DNA of 64,000 bases. Origin: JAJTGZ01 sp964403525. Lineage in GTDB: Bacteria > Planctomycetota > Phycisphaerae > Phycisphaerales > UBA1924. The stretch lies in the NCBI GenBank assembly GCA_964403525.1, contig CAYOGE010000005.1:1-64000 (forward strand), written 5' to 3'. Numbering within the stretch: position 1 is the first letter of the stretch; the number at the start of each line of letters is the position of its first letter. Shown piece after piece: positions 1 to 8,180 of the stretch. A program made the position numbers and the translations under genes. Below the pieces are notes generated by a model. It was not told the DNA's origin, searched no databases, and saw nothing but the letters and a program-made list of their open reading frames with translations.

Positions 1-33
1 TCCGCCGGTCTGTCAACGCCGGCCATCGTCGGC

Positions 34-61
34 GGGGGGGTGGGGGGGTGGGCTGGGCGGG
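34..61 (+). repeat. G-tract cluster, possible G-quadruplex
   Basis: Five runs of three to seven G separated by one or two bases lie on the plus strand (34-40, 42-48, 50-52, 55-57, 59-61). This fits a G-quadruplex-forming motif. The stretch 1-176 contains no convincing gene; it is the upstream region of the SH3-like protein gene. Confidence 0.5.
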
Positions 62-176
62 CATCTGGGGAGCAGGGTATTGGCTGCAAGGCCGGGGGGC
101 AAAGCCCTTGTACGTCGGGTAGCATTGGTGTCTGCACGGAAATTGCTTTTCGCACGGTCGAAGGAGTCGACGCATC

Positions 177-1880
177 ATGGCCATCCAAACCGCCTCACGC
201 CCCGCACTGTTGATCGCCGCGCTGCTGCTTGGAGCGCCGTGCGCGCTCACGCTGGCCCCGATGGCCAGTGCCTTTGCACAGGAAGGGGCTTCGACGCGCG
301 TAGACACATACGTTGTGGTATTCACCGCCGCGGAAGTGCCCGTTCGTGCCGGGAATTCAACGATCTACTACCCGATCGTTTTTCCAAAGCCCGGCGACAA
401 ACTCGTGGTTGACGCTGAAACGACCGGCTGGCTCCGCGTGATGTACCCCGCCGGTGTCCGTGCGTTTGTCGCGGCCGATGAAGCGCAGGAGAGCGGGGCT
501 GGCAAGGTCCGGCTGGTCAAGGCGAGCAAGCTCAAAGCACCGAACGCCAACAGCGGCGTCAAGGGAGCGTTCCTGGGTGTCCAGGAGACAGAATTGCCGA
601 TCGGGACCGAGTTCAAGCTGGTCGAGACGATCAAGGACGATTCAGGAAAAGTGCTCGCTTATTCGATCGAGCCGCCGGCGAGTGCCCGCGGCTGGATCAG
701 CCGAGAGGCTGTGAGGCGTGCGACCGATAGCGAGGCAGCGCCGGTGCTCGCCGCGCTCGGGGGGGCGAATGCTCCTTCGGTGCCTGCAGTTGCCGTCACG
801 CCGAACCCCGTTCAGGCACCGGCCGAGGTGCCCGCAACGCCCAAGTCCGATCAGCCGCAGCCTGTCGCACCGCCGCCCGCCAGCCCGGTTAATCCTCCCG
901 AGGTGGTGCAGCCGCACAGCCCTGTCGCCCCGCCATCGGCAGAGCCAGCCCCGGCCCCTGCGCCCGGTGCCCAGCCGGCGCTCGCCCCGCCCCCGAGCGC
1001 ACCGGTTGTGATCCCCACCGCGCCGCCCGCAACAGCGACGCCGGGAACTCCGCCCCCCGGCATGGAGATCCCAGGCACCGTGCCTGTTGGTGACAAAGAC
1101 GGTGGCGGCGCGGCCTTGCCCCGCACGGTTCAACCGACAGCGCCGACACGCGCCGCGAGCTTTGAGAGCCTCAAGGACCTCTACAACACCGTTCGAGCGC
1201 AGCCCGCCGCCAGCGCTGAGCTTGACCAGGCGATCGCTGAGTTTGAGCGGTTCAAGGGCTCGCTCGGTTCCAGCGCGAGCGCGATGGCGCAGGCGAAGCA
1301 ACTGGACGCGTACATCGCTGCGATGAAGCTCCGCAAAGAGGTGCGCGACCTCCAGAGCGCAAACGCCGCCCTCAACCGCGAGACCGAGCTGCTCAAGAGC
1401 GACGTCGGCAGGCGCGTGATCGAGCTCGAGAAGCAGCGTGTGTACGACGTCATCGGTCGGCTCGTGCGCAGCACGGTGTATGACGGGGGGCGAGCCCCCG
1501 TGCTTTACCGCGTAATGTCGCCCGAGCCGGGATCGGCACGCACGCTCGGGTACCTGCTACCGGAGCAGAAGTTCGATTACGCGAACAAGCTTGAGCAGGT
1601 GGTGGGCATTATCGGTGAGCTGCGACCCGACGAGTCGCTGCGCACAAACCTGATCATCCCCAAGCGTGTGGACGTGGTCTCGCTCGCGCCGATCGTGATC
1701 TCCCCGGAGATCCCCGGCGCATTCGTCCCGGCGGTCCCGCCGAAAGCCTCGACCCCAGCAGACCCTGCGCCTGCTGCACCGGCCAGGCCCGCGAACGAAA
1801 TGCCGCGACTTCCCGGCAACCCCCCGCCGGCCATTGCGCCAGCTACGCCCGCGCCCACGGATCAGCCCGAAAAGCCCTAA
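177..1880 (+). CDS. Secreted SH3-like domain protein, proline-rich
   Basis: A 567-residue exported protein of unknown function. Residues 1-35 form a signal peptide ending near ASAFAQ. Residues about 45-100 look like a bacterial SH3 fold (VRAGNSTIYYPI, then GDKLVV and GWLRVMYPAG), with a second similar segment to about residue 175. About 195-310 is very rich in Pro and Ala, about 380-420 is a probable coiled coil (LRKEVRDLQSANAALNRE), and the C-terminus is again Pro-rich. The start is supported by AAGGAG about 10 bases upstream. SH3-like domains often bind cell-wall or protein ligands in the periplasm; a structural or envelope role is inference only. A hairpin terminator follows. Confidence 0.75.
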   Translation: MAIQTASRPALLIAALLLGAPCALTLAPMASAFAQEGASTRVDTYVVVFTAAEVPVRAGNSTIYYPIVFPKPGDKLVVDAETTGWLRVMYPAGVRAFVAADEAQESGAGKVRLVKASKLKAPNANSGVKGAFLGVQETELPIGTEFKLVETIKDDSGKVLAYSIEPPASARGWISREAVRRATDSEAAPVLAALGGANAPSVPAVAVTPNPVQAPAEVPATPKSDQPQPVAPPPASPVNPPEVVQPHSPVAPPSAEPAPAPAPGAQPALAPPPSAPVVIPTAPPATATPGTPPPGMEIPGTVPVGDKDGGGAALPRTVQPTAPTRAASFESLKDLYNTVRAQPAASAELDQAIAEFERFKGSLGSSASAMAQAKQLDAYIAAMKLRKEVRDLQSANAALNRETELLKSDVGRRVIELEKQRVYDVIGRLVRSTVYDGGRAPVLYRVMSPEPGSARTLGYLLPEQKFDYANKLEQVVGIIGELRPDESLRTNLIIPKRVDVVSLAPIVISPEIPGAFVPAVPPKASTPADPAPAAPARPANEMPRLPGNPPPAIAPATPAPTDQPEKP

Positions 1881-1902
1881 GGTGCGTGCCGAGCACTCCG
1901 AG

Positions 1903-1925
1903 CGCCCGCTTTGAGCGGGCGTTGT
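1903..1925 (+). terminator. Rho-independent terminator
   Basis: An 8-bp GC stem CGCCCGCT/AGCGGGCG with loop TTG is followed by TTGT. It ends the SH3-like gene. Confidence 0.6.
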
Positions 1926-1985
1926 CATTTGAACAGCGTCGCTCTGGCGACCGAGCCGCCCCCGGCAGAGCCGCGTTCGATCGGC

Positions 1986-1991
1986 TACATT
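1986..1991 (+). promoter_or_regulatory. Predicted -10 of leaderless aminotransferase gene
   Basis: TACATT lies 5 bases before ATG 1997, and no Shine-Dalgarno sequence is present. Transcription would start at or next to the start codon. Confidence 0.5.
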
Positions 1992-1996
1992 CGCTC

Positions 1997-3247
1997 ATGC
2001 AGCTCTCACGCCGAGTCACGTCGCTGAAGCCCTCGTCCACCGTTGCCGTCATGAACAAGGCAAAGGCGCTCAAGGCCGCGGGCGTTGACGTCCTGAACTT
2101 CTCAGCCGGAGAACCGGACTTTCCTTCACCCCCGGCGGCGGTTGAGGCGGCGTGCGCCGCGATGCGGGCGGGGAACACCAAGTACATCGACACCGCCGGA
2201 GACCTTCAAACGCGCGAGCTGATCGCGAAAATCCTCACCGAGGTGAACCACATCCCCGGCGTGACCAGGGACCACGTGCTGGTGACCGCCGGTGTGAAGA
2301 TGGCGCTCTACCTCACGTTCCAGGCGCTCTTCGACGTAGAGAAGGAGGGTGAGCAGAAGGAGCTGCTGCTGCCCGTGCCGTCGTGGGTCAGCTTTGCGCC
2401 GATGGCGCAGCTGGCGGGCGCAAAGGTCGTTGAGATGGCGACGGCGCCAGAGGGCGACTTCAAGATCACGCCGGACCAGCTCCGCAAGGCGATCACGCCG
2501 CGCACGCGTGCGATCCTGATCAACAGCCCGAGCAACCCGTGCAGCACGATGTACTCTGGCCGAGAGCTTGAGGCGCTCGCCGCGGTGATCGCCGAGGCCG
2601 CCCGCACGGTATCGCCGGAGCTCGTCATCGTCGCCGATGAGCTCTACCAGAACATCGTTTTCGGCAGCGTTCCGCACGTCTCGATCGGCTCGTTCGCGAA
2701 CATCGCCGAGCGCACGCTGACGATCAACGGGCCGGGCAAAAGCTTCGCGATGACCGGCTGGCGACTGGGCTGGGTGAGCGGGAGCGGTGACTTCGGCAGG
2801 CAGCTCGTCGGCGCGCTGACAAAGCTGCAGGGGCAGAGCATCACGTGCGTCCCGGGGTTCTCGCTCGCGGGCATGCGGGCCGCGCTGACCGAGTGCAAGC
2901 CGGAGCTGGAGAAGATGCGGACCGCTTTTGCCAGGCGGGCTGAGGTGATGTTCGGTGAATTGAGCAAGGTGCCGGGTGTGAAGGTGGCCAAGCCTATCGG
3001 TGCGTTCTATGTGTTCCCTGATATCTCCGCGCACCTCGGCAAGACCACGCCAAAGGGCGTCAAGCTCAACGGCGCAGCAGACTTCGCCGGCGCGTTGCTC
3101 GACGAGCACAGCATGGCCTGCGTGCCCGGCGAAGACTTCTCGTCCCTGGTGGGGCACAAGCACATCCGCATGTCGTTCGCCTGCTCGGAAGAGCAGATCC
3201 GCGAGGGCGTGCGACGGATCGGGCTCTTCATCGCCTCACTGAAATGA
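1997..3247 (+). CDS. Class I/II pyridoxal-phosphate aminotransferase
   Basis: A 416-residue fold-type I aminotransferase of the aspartate aminotransferase family, expected to move an amino group from an L-amino acid to a 2-oxoacid in the cytoplasm. Visible landmarks are the N-terminal substrate loop FSAGEPDFPSP, SPSNPC near residue 177, DELYQN near 214, and the PLP lysine K248 in GKSFAMTGWRLGW. Arg in the C-terminal HIRMSFA would bind the substrate carboxylate. ATG 1997 gives the normal family N-terminus (MQLSRRVTSLKPSSTVAV); the reading frame is open further upstream, but that extension is not family-like. Aspartate is the likeliest substrate; exact specificity is not visible. It converges with the following gene at a 3-base gap. 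Confidence 0.88.
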   Translation: MQLSRRVTSLKPSSTVAVMNKAKALKAAGVDVLNFSAGEPDFPSPPAAVEAACAAMRAGNTKYIDTAGDLQTRELIAKILTEVNHIPGVTRDHVLVTAGVKMALYLTFQALFDVEKEGEQKELLLPVPSWVSFAPMAQLAGAKVVEMATAPEGDFKITPDQLRKAITPRTRAILINSPSNPCSTMYSGRELEALAAVIAEAARTVSPELVIVADELYQNIVFGSVPHVSIGSFANIAERTLTINGPGKSFAMTGWRLGWVSGSGDFGRQLVGALTKLQGQSITCVPGFSLAGMRAALTECKPELEKMRTAFARRAEVMFGELSKVPGVKVAKPIGAFYVFPDISAHLGKTTPKGVKLNGAADFAGALLDEHSMACVPGEDFSSLVGHKHIRMSFACSEEQIREGVRRIGLFIASLK

Positions 3248-3250
3248 CGG

Positions 3251-4603
3251 TCAGTGCTTCGGCTGCTGCGTCGGGGCGGCCGGGTAGATCGACACTCCCG
3301 GAGCGATCGGCGTGCCGAACGGACCCGGCGCGGGCGTGGTCCAGGCGGGTTCGCCAGTGAGGCGGGCGACCCAGAGCTGGCTGCTGGGCTTCGCCTCACC
3401 CTCGAGTTTCGGGCCACGCTGGCTCGTCCACATCATGAACCGGCCGTCGTCGGAGAAGACGGGCAGGCCGTCGAAGCCGTCGGCGCTTGTGACGCGGGCC
3501 TTGCGCAACTGCGACGCGGGCCTGGCCGGGTCAAACTCGATCGCGAACACCTCGTAGTTGCTGTGGGCAACCGCGCTCGTTGCGTAGACCATGTACTTCA
3601 TTGATGGGTGCCAGTAGGGGCACCACGAAACGATCTGGTCGTCCGCGGTGAGCTGAATCTCACGCTTGATGCCGGTGATCCGCCCGCCCATGTACTCGGC
3701 ATCTCCGCTGTCGAAGGCGAGTTCGGCAACGAAGAGCTGCAGGTTGTTGTCGCCCTTGCGGTCGGAGCGGTAGCAGATCCACTTGCCGTCGGGCGAGAAG
3801 AACGGTCCGCCGTCGTACCCCTGCGCCTGCACCAGCGGCGTATGTGATTTCGTCGGTTCGTCGTACACCCAGATATCAGGACTTTTGGTCCTGGGGTCGA
3901 CGTACGTGTAGAGCAGGCTGCGTCCCTTGGGTGACCAGGAGCACTCGGCCATGTACCCCGGCCCGTTGGGCGGCGACAGCAGTGGCGCCACCGTCGGGCC
4001 CTCAGCGCCTCGTGCTTCGGCGGTTGACCCGGAGCTTCCGGGCTCGCTCTCGTGCTGCTCAGCCATCACCTCGGCGCTGATCGCCGGAACCGTCGAGGTC
4101 ACCACACGCATCTCGGGTGGAAAGCTCCACATATAGCTGCCGCGCTGGCGCTGGTAACCCGGAGTATCCGTGCTCGGTGGAGGGGGCGTCAGCGTTGAGC
4201 CGAAGATCAACTTGCCCCATGCCCGCTCCCGGCTGAGGGGCTCGAACCACGCGCACGTGTTCGCCGACCCTTCCGGGCTTATCCGCAGGGGCTCCCCCAG
4301 CGCCGCCGGCGTTCCGTCAGCGTCGTACGTCAACCGGGCGACGTACATGCCGTAGTTTGCAGACGCTTCCTTCCCCGGTGCCGGACGCTCAACGCCCTGA
4401 AACACCACCCATCGCGGCGGCGTTTGATGGTCGAAGTACGCTTCCCCCGCTTTGAAGAACCGCTCAGGATGCGTGAGCTGAATGTGGCCGGTGAGGTACG
4501 GTGCCTCAAGCCCCTTCCAATCCAGCGGCGCGGCGTTCGCCGGTGCCGCCGCGGCGGGCTGGCTGAGGATCATCGACGTGGCAAGCACGGCAGATAGCAG
4601 CAT
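3251..4603 (-). CDS. TolB-like PD40 beta-propeller exported protein
   Basis: A 450-residue protein with a signal peptide (residues 1-25, ending AAAAPA). It contains repeats of the PD40/WD40-like type: SPKGRSLLYTYVDP, FSPDGKWICYRSDR, WHPSMKYMVYATS and FSDDGRFMMWTSQR, each with the S-P-D-G-K-x-I/L-x-Y/F-x-S pattern found in TolB-type propellers. Such propellers are protein-interaction platforms in the periplasm. It lacks the TolB N-terminal domain and no tol/pal genes are nearby, so I do not call it TolB. It stands alone, convergent with the aminotransferase gene. Confidence 0.8.
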   Translation of the reverse strand: MLLSAVLATSMILSQPAAAAPANAAPLDWKGLEAPYLTGHIQLTHPERFFKAGEAYFDHQTPPRWVVFQGVERPAPGKEASANYGMYVARLTYDADGTPAALGEPLRISPEGSANTCAWFEPLSRERAWGKLIFGSTLTPPPPSTDTPGYQRQRGSYMWSFPPEMRVVTSTVPAISAEVMAEQHESEPGSSGSTAEARGAEGPTVAPLLSPPNGPGYMAECSWSPKGRSLLYTYVDPRTKSPDIWVYDEPTKSHTPLVQAQGYDGGPFFSPDGKWICYRSDRKGDNNLQLFVAELAFDSGDAEYMGGRITGIKREIQLTADDQIVSWCPYWHPSMKYMVYATSAVAHSNYEVFAIEFDPARPASQLRKARVTSADGFDGLPVFSDDGRFMMWTSQRGPKLEGEAKPSSQLWVARLTGEPAWTTPAPGPFGTPIAPGVSIYPAAPTQQPKH

Positions 4604-4608
4604 CGCCC

Positions 4609-4614
4609 ATCGTA
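4609..4614 (-). promoter_or_regulatory. Predicted -10 of leaderless propeller gene
   Basis: TACGAT on the minus strand lies 5 bases before ATG 4603. There is no Shine-Dalgarno sequence. Confidence 0.45.
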
Positions 4615-4817
4615 GTGAGAAGGGCCCGCCGTGCGTTGCCTCTTGGGCGGCTCGAACCCATCAGTTTGGGTAAAGTACGGACAATCACCGAAGCGTTCAG
4701 CGCCGTTTGTTTCGGGGCCGCGCGCGGTCTAACCTTGCCCCCACGTTTCATCCGCTGCTCCCGGGCCCGGTCGTACCGGCTGCGTGGGGGCAAGCCCAGA
4801 GCGGAAAGGCCCGTTCC

Positions 4818-5060
4818 ATGTCACAGTTCAACCGTTTCGCCCCCCCCCAGAAGGTCAAGGTCGTCAAGAAGACTGCCGGCGGCAAGGTCATCATCGATTA
4901 CAAGGATGTCGACAAGCTCCGCCGCATGATGTCCCCCAACGGCAAGATCTTCACCAAGAAGCGCACCAGCAGCACCGCCGGCGAGCAGCGCATGCTCTCC
5001 CAGGCGATCAAGCGTGCACGCTTCATGGGCCTGCTCCCGTACACGTCCGCGACGCTCTGA
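4818..5060 (+). CDS. rpsR: 30S ribosomal protein S18
   Basis: An 80-residue basic protein with the S18 core: a central IDYKDVDKLRRMMSPNGKI, then the RNA-binding part with TKKRTSSTAGEQRMLSQAIKRARFMGLLPY. This matches the YKD-x-x-x-L-x-x-x-x-x-x-x-G-K-I-x-x-R/K-R-x-T-G and QR-x-L-x-x-A-I-K-R-A-R-x-x-x-L-L-P-Y signatures. The usual TG is ST here. Start ATG 4818 follows GGAAAGG. The gene is alone; rpsF, ssb and rplI, its usual companions, are not adjacent. A strong terminator follows. Confidence 0.95.
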   Translation: MSQFNRFAPPQKVKVVKKTAGGKVIIDYKDVDKLRRMMSPNGKIFTKKRTSSTAGEQRMLSQAIKRARFMGLLPYTSATL

Positions 5061-5088
5061 GCGCCGCTGAGGCACCAGCAGTTCACAC

Positions 5089-5123
5089 CGGCCCCGACCC
5101 CGCGTCGGGGCCGTTTGTTTTTT
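5089..5123 (+). terminator. Rho-independent terminator after rpsR
   Basis: A 10-bp stem CGGCCCCGAC/GTCGGGGCCG with a 5-base loop is followed by TTTGTTTTTT. This is a textbook terminator. Confidence 0.92.
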
Positions 5124-5147
5124 GGACCGGCGGGCGGTGCGGGCGGG

Positions 5148-5153
5148 TACACT
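5148..5153 (+). promoter_or_regulatory. Predicted -10 of leaderless msrC-like gene
   Basis: TACACT lies 8 bases before ATG 5162 and just after the rpsR terminator. No Shine-Dalgarno sequence is present. Confidence 0.5.
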
Positions 5154-5161
5154 CGCGCGCC

Positions 5162-5665
5162 ATGCCTCCACGCAACGAGCGAGACTACACGCGGCTCCCC
5201 GGCCTCTTCCCGCCGTCTGGGACGCGTGCTGAGGTCATGCGGGCGGTGGTTGACGCGCTCTGGATGACCTTCAAGGACGAGGGGCTGTCGTGGATCGGTT
5301 TCTATCTTGTGAACCCCGATGCGCCGAGCGAGCTGGTGCTCGGGCCGAGCCGCGACAAGCCCGCCTGCTCACCGATCGGGCTGCACGGCGCGTGCGGGCA
5401 GTCGTTCGTTTCGAAGAAGGCGCTGGTGGTTCCGGACATAGCGAAGCTGGGCGACGGGTACATCGCCTGCGACCCGCGCGACCGGAGCGAGGTGGTGGTG
5501 CCGTGCGTTGAGGTCGACAACACCTGCTGGGGCGTGCTCGACGCCGACAGCTACGACACCGGCGCGTTCACGATGCACGATGCGCTCTGCCTCATGCGGC
5601 TGCTCCGCCACACGCGGCTCTCTCACCACGGCGACGAACGCCCCAGCATGGTCAAGATCATCTGA
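5162..5665 (+). CDS. msrC: Free methionine-(R)-sulfoxide reductase (GAF fold)
   Basis: A 167-residue single GAF-domain protein expected to reduce free L-methionine-(R)-S-oxide with thioredoxin in the cytoplasm. The three cysteines characteristic of the fRMsr family are present: C69 (PACSP), C78 (HGACGQS) and C103 (YIACDP). Other family landmarks are SEVVVPC and GVLDADS. Start ATG 5162 gives the family N-terminus (MPPRNERDYTRLPGLF). The frame is open upstream through rpsR, but that part is not coding. C115 and C122 are extra cysteines. The gene converges with the pseudouridine synthase gene. Confidence 0.85.
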   Translation: MPPRNERDYTRLPGLFPPSGTRAEVMRAVVDALWMTFKDEGLSWIGFYLVNPDAPSELVLGPSRDKPACSPIGLHGACGQSFVSKKALVVPDIAKLGDGYIACDPRDRSEVVVPCVEVDNTCWGVLDADSYDTGAFTMHDALCLMRLLRHTRLSHHGDERPSMVKII

Positions 5666-5683
5666 CGCGCCGTGCCGGACGGG

Positions 5684-6361
5684 TCAGAACGGCGCGGGCG
5701 ATTCAACCACCACGCGTACGCCGATCGAAGGATCATCAAACGCCAGCCTCTCCGCGTGCAGAAGAAGCCGCGCAGCACCCGCTGCGTTCGCGCCGCCGTA
5801 CAGCGGATCGCCGACGATCGGGTGCCCGGCGTGGGCGCAGTGCACGCGGAGCTGGTGGGTGCGCCCGGTGATGGGCGTGAGCTCAAGCCTCGTGCGCCCG
5901 CCGGTTCGCTCGATGACCCGGAACTCTGTAACGGCCGTTTTTCCGTCCAGAGGATCGACGATCTGCCTGGGGCGGTTGGGAACGTCCAGTCGCATCGGGG
6001 CTTCGAACCGGCCGCTCTCGCTCGTCAGCAAACCCTCAACGACCGCGACGTAGCGCTTCTCCACCGTGCGGGCCTCAAACTGCATCGACAGTGCACGCTG
6101 GCGCTCCGCGTCGAGCGCGACCAGCAGGATGCCCGAGGTGTCCATGTCAAGCCGGTGGACGGTGATCGGGCCAGCGGCCTGCGGCTCGTGCTCCACCACC
6201 CAGGAGACTGCATTCACAGCCCCGGCGTCGCCCTTGCCGGGCACCGACAGCACGCCGCTCGGTTTTTCGAGCGCAAGCCAGCCGGAACCGCGACTCAGCA
6301 CGCGAACACCCCTGAGGCGCTCCAGGGCGGCCGCAACGTCGTTTCGATCACCGGCTGTCAC
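5684..6361 (-). CDS. RluA-family RNA pseudouridine synthase
   Basis: A 225-residue single-domain synthase that isomerises uridine in rRNA or tRNA. It has the catalytic motif HRLDMDTSGILLVA, whose Asp is the nucleophile, and the family motifs LEKPSGVLSVPG, PITGRTHQLRVHCAHAGHPIVGDPLYG and LLLHAERLAF. No S4 domain precedes the catalytic domain, as in RluA itself (219 residues). The start is taken as GTG 6361, which overlaps the upstream stop in a GTGA junction; the frame stays open for another 199 codons over the upstream gene. The target uridine cannot be read from sequence. Confidence 0.88.
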   Translation of the reverse strand: MTAGDRNDVAAALERLRGVRVLSRGSGWLALEKPSGVLSVPGKGDAGAVNAVSWVVEHEPQAAGPITVHRLDMDTSGILLVALDAERQRALSMQFEARTVEKRYVAVVEGLLTSESGRFEAPMRLDVPNRPRQIVDPLDGKTAVTEFRVIERTGGRTRLELTPITGRTHQLRVHCAHAGHPIVGDPLYGGANAAGAARLLLHAERLAFDDPSIGVRVVVESPAPF

Positions 6362-6903
6362 TGCGGCGGGGCGAGGTCGCTGCGACGGTTTACGACGAAC
6401 ATCGAGGGCAGCAGGTAGTTGCGCCCCTTGTACACATAGACTGTCCCGCTGACGGTGAAGCTTGTTCCCTCGCCGGCACGGTCGACGGTTTTCTCCATGT
6501 TCTGCAGGTTCATGCAGGGCATCAGCACCATCGCCGGCTCCGACCTTCCCTTCCCGTCTGTGTCCATGGTGAAGACCCACTCGCTCGCCTGCGACCGCGA
6601 CATGCGCCCGCGCCGCTGCGTGATGAAGGTGTTCTCCCTGAGCAGGCGGGTGCCGGTGGTGCCGGTCTCGACGACGGCTTCGCCCGTTCCCGCGGGCGCG
6701 CGGGGTGCCGGGGGCGTTTCTTCGGGCGCGGGGGGGGTCGGGTTCTCCTTCTTCCGCTGCTCCTCCATCTTGCGGATCGTCTCGGCCGGGTCGGTCCCCG
6801 GTTGGCCGCTCAGAGCCGAGGCGGCCACCAGCACGGGCACCGCGCCCAGAGCGACCAGCGCCGCAAGCCTGACGAACCCATTGATCCTGTGCGTTGTGCT
6901 CAA
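6358..6903 (-). CDS. Small exported protein of unknown function
   Basis: A 181-residue protein with a signal peptide (about residues 1-28, hydrophobic VRLAALVALGAVPVLVAASAL) and a Pro/Glu-rich stretch (KENPTPPAPEETPP). The C-terminal domain contains WVFTMDTDGKGR, MVLMPCMNLQNMEK and FTVSGTVYVYKGRNYLLPS. The last motif is typical of planctomycete hypothetical proteins. TTG 6903 is chosen because GGAGG lies 7 bases upstream (GGAGGTGCAAATTG). It is translationally coupled to the pseudouridine synthase through a 4-base overlap. I do not recognise a function. Confidence 0.75.
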   Translation of the reverse strand: MSTTHRINGFVRLAALVALGAVPVLVAASALSGQPGTDPAETIRKMEEQRKKENPTPPAPEETPPAPRAPAGTGEAVVETGTTGTRLLRENTFITQRRGRMSRSQASEWVFTMDTDGKGRSEPAMVLMPCMNLQNMEKTVDRAGEGTSFTVSGTVYVYKGRNYLLPSMFVVNRRSDLAPPQ

Positions 6904-6972
6904 TTTGCACCTCCGTTTGCACCATGCTATCGGTCGGCGTTCCCCCGCGACGACACACCGTTGGCGGCGTCC

Positions 6973-6999
6973 TTGCCCGGACCGCCCCTCCACTATACA
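6973..6999 (+). promoter_or_regulatory. Predicted promoter of tRNA-Cys
   Basis: TTGCCC (6973-6978) and TATACA (6994-6999) are separated by 15 bases, a short spacer. The -10 ends 12 bases before the mature tRNA. Confidence 0.45.
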
Positions 7000-7011
7000 G
7001 TCCCCCTCAGC

Positions 7012-7092
7012 GGCCGCGTGCCAGAGTGGTCAAATGGAGCGGATTGCAAATCCGTTGGGCAACCTTCGTCGGTTCGAATCCGACCGCGGCCT
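7012..7092 (+). tRNA. tRNA-Cys (GCA) with long variable region
   Basis: The acceptor stem GGCCGCG/CGCGGCC, D arm with GTGGT, anticodon arm GCGGA-TTGCAAA-TCCGT (anticodon GCA) and T arm GTCGG-TTCGAAT-CCGAC all pair. The discriminator is T and CCA is not encoded. The variable region is 12 bases (TGGGCAACCTTC), much longer than the usual 4-5 of tRNA-Cys, and could form a small extra hairpin. Confidence 0.93.
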
Positions 7093-7149
7093 TTCCCGCT
7101 GATCCGGCGTTTCTTCCCCGAACCTGCCGTGTCATTCGTGCACATTCCT

Positions 7150-8172
7150 ATGGCTGAGACCACGCCCGACCTCGCCCGAGCCGCCGACCAGTTCCGGGAG
7201 GATGTAGCCGCGCTGCGCCAGCAGGTGGGGCGGGTAATCGTCGGTCAGAAGTCGATCGTCGACGGCGTGCTCGTTGCCCTGTTCTGCTCCGGGCACACAC
7301 TGCTTGAAGGGGTGCCGGGCGTTGGCAAGACGCTGCTGATCCGGACACTCGCGCGTGCGCTCAACCTCTCGTTTTCGCGCATCCAGTTCACACCCGACCT
7401 GATGCCCGCGGACATCGTGGGAACGACGGTCATCGCCGAGGCCGCCGACGGCACCGCCGGAGGGAGCGTCCGCCGATTTGTTTTCCAGCGCGGGCCGGTC
7501 TTTGCGCAGATCCTCCTTGCCGACGAGATCAACCGCGCAACCCCCAAAACGCAGAGCGCTCTGCTGGAGGCGATGGCCGAGCGGTCGGTGACCGTCGGCG
7601 GCACGACCCACCCGCTCGAGCAGCCCTTCTTCGTGCTCGCCACCCAGAACCCGCTCGAGCAGGAGGGCACGTACCCCCTGCCGGAAGCGCAGCTCGACCG
7701 CTTCTTCTTCAAGCTCGTCGTCGGCACGCCGGCGCGCGAAGAGCTTGCGCTTGTGCTCAACCGCACCACGACTACCCACGTCAGCGAGGTCGAGCCGGTG
7801 CTCGATGCGTCGCGGCTGCTCGCACACCAGCTTCTGGTTCGTCAGGTCGCGATCGCGGACCACGTGCTTGATTACGCCGTCCGCCTGGTGCTGGCTACGC
7901 ACCCGCGTGAAGCGTTCGCCTCGTCGATGGTCACCCGCTTTGTAAAGTTCGGTGCCTCCCCGCGGGCGGCGCAGGCGATCGTGCTCGCGGCCAAGTGTCT
8001 GGCCCTGATGGACGGGCGCTCCGCCGCGAGCATCACGGATATCCAGTCCATCGCCGTGCCGGCTCTGCGCCACAGGCTGATCCTCAACTTTGAAGCGCAG
8101 GCGCAGGGTGTAACGGCCGACGCCGTGATCGAGAACCTCACGGCGACGCTGCCGCAGTTGCAGGAAGCCTGA
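7150..8172 (+). CDS. MoxR-family AAA+ ATPase
   Basis: A 340-residue AAA+ ATPase. Walker A is GVPGVGKT (residues 54-61), Walker B is ILLADEINRA, sensor 1 is VLATQNPLEQEGTYPLPEAQLDRF, and the C-terminal lid domain follows. MoxR ATPases act as chaperones for assembly or activation of von Willebrand factor A proteins. A BatA-like VWA protein is encoded about 4 kb downstream on the other strand (11,260-13,236); a functional link is plausible but unproven. ATG 7150 gives the standard N-terminus. The DUF58 gene that often follows moxR is absent; the next gene is convergent. Confidence 0.9.
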   Translation: MAETTPDLARAADQFREDVAALRQQVGRVIVGQKSIVDGVLVALFCSGHTLLEGVPGVGKTLLIRTLARALNLSFSRIQFTPDLMPADIVGTTVIAEAADGTAGGSVRRFVFQRGPVFAQILLADEINRATPKTQSALLEAMAERSVTVGGTTHPLEQPFFVLATQNPLEQEGTYPLPEAQLDRFFFKLVVGTPAREELALVLNRTTTTHVSEVEPVLDASRLLAHQLLVRQVAIADHVLDYAVRLVLATHPREAFASSMVTRFVKFGASPRAAQAIVLAAKCLALMDGRSAASITDIQSIAVPALRHRLILNFEAQAQGVTADAVIENLTATLPQLQEA

Positions 8173-8180
8173 CCGGCCCT

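Noticed and set aside
1886..1996. Upstream extension of the aminotransferase to 1886
   Set aside because: The extra 37 residues are not family-like, and they would be read through a terminator hairpin and the -10 element.
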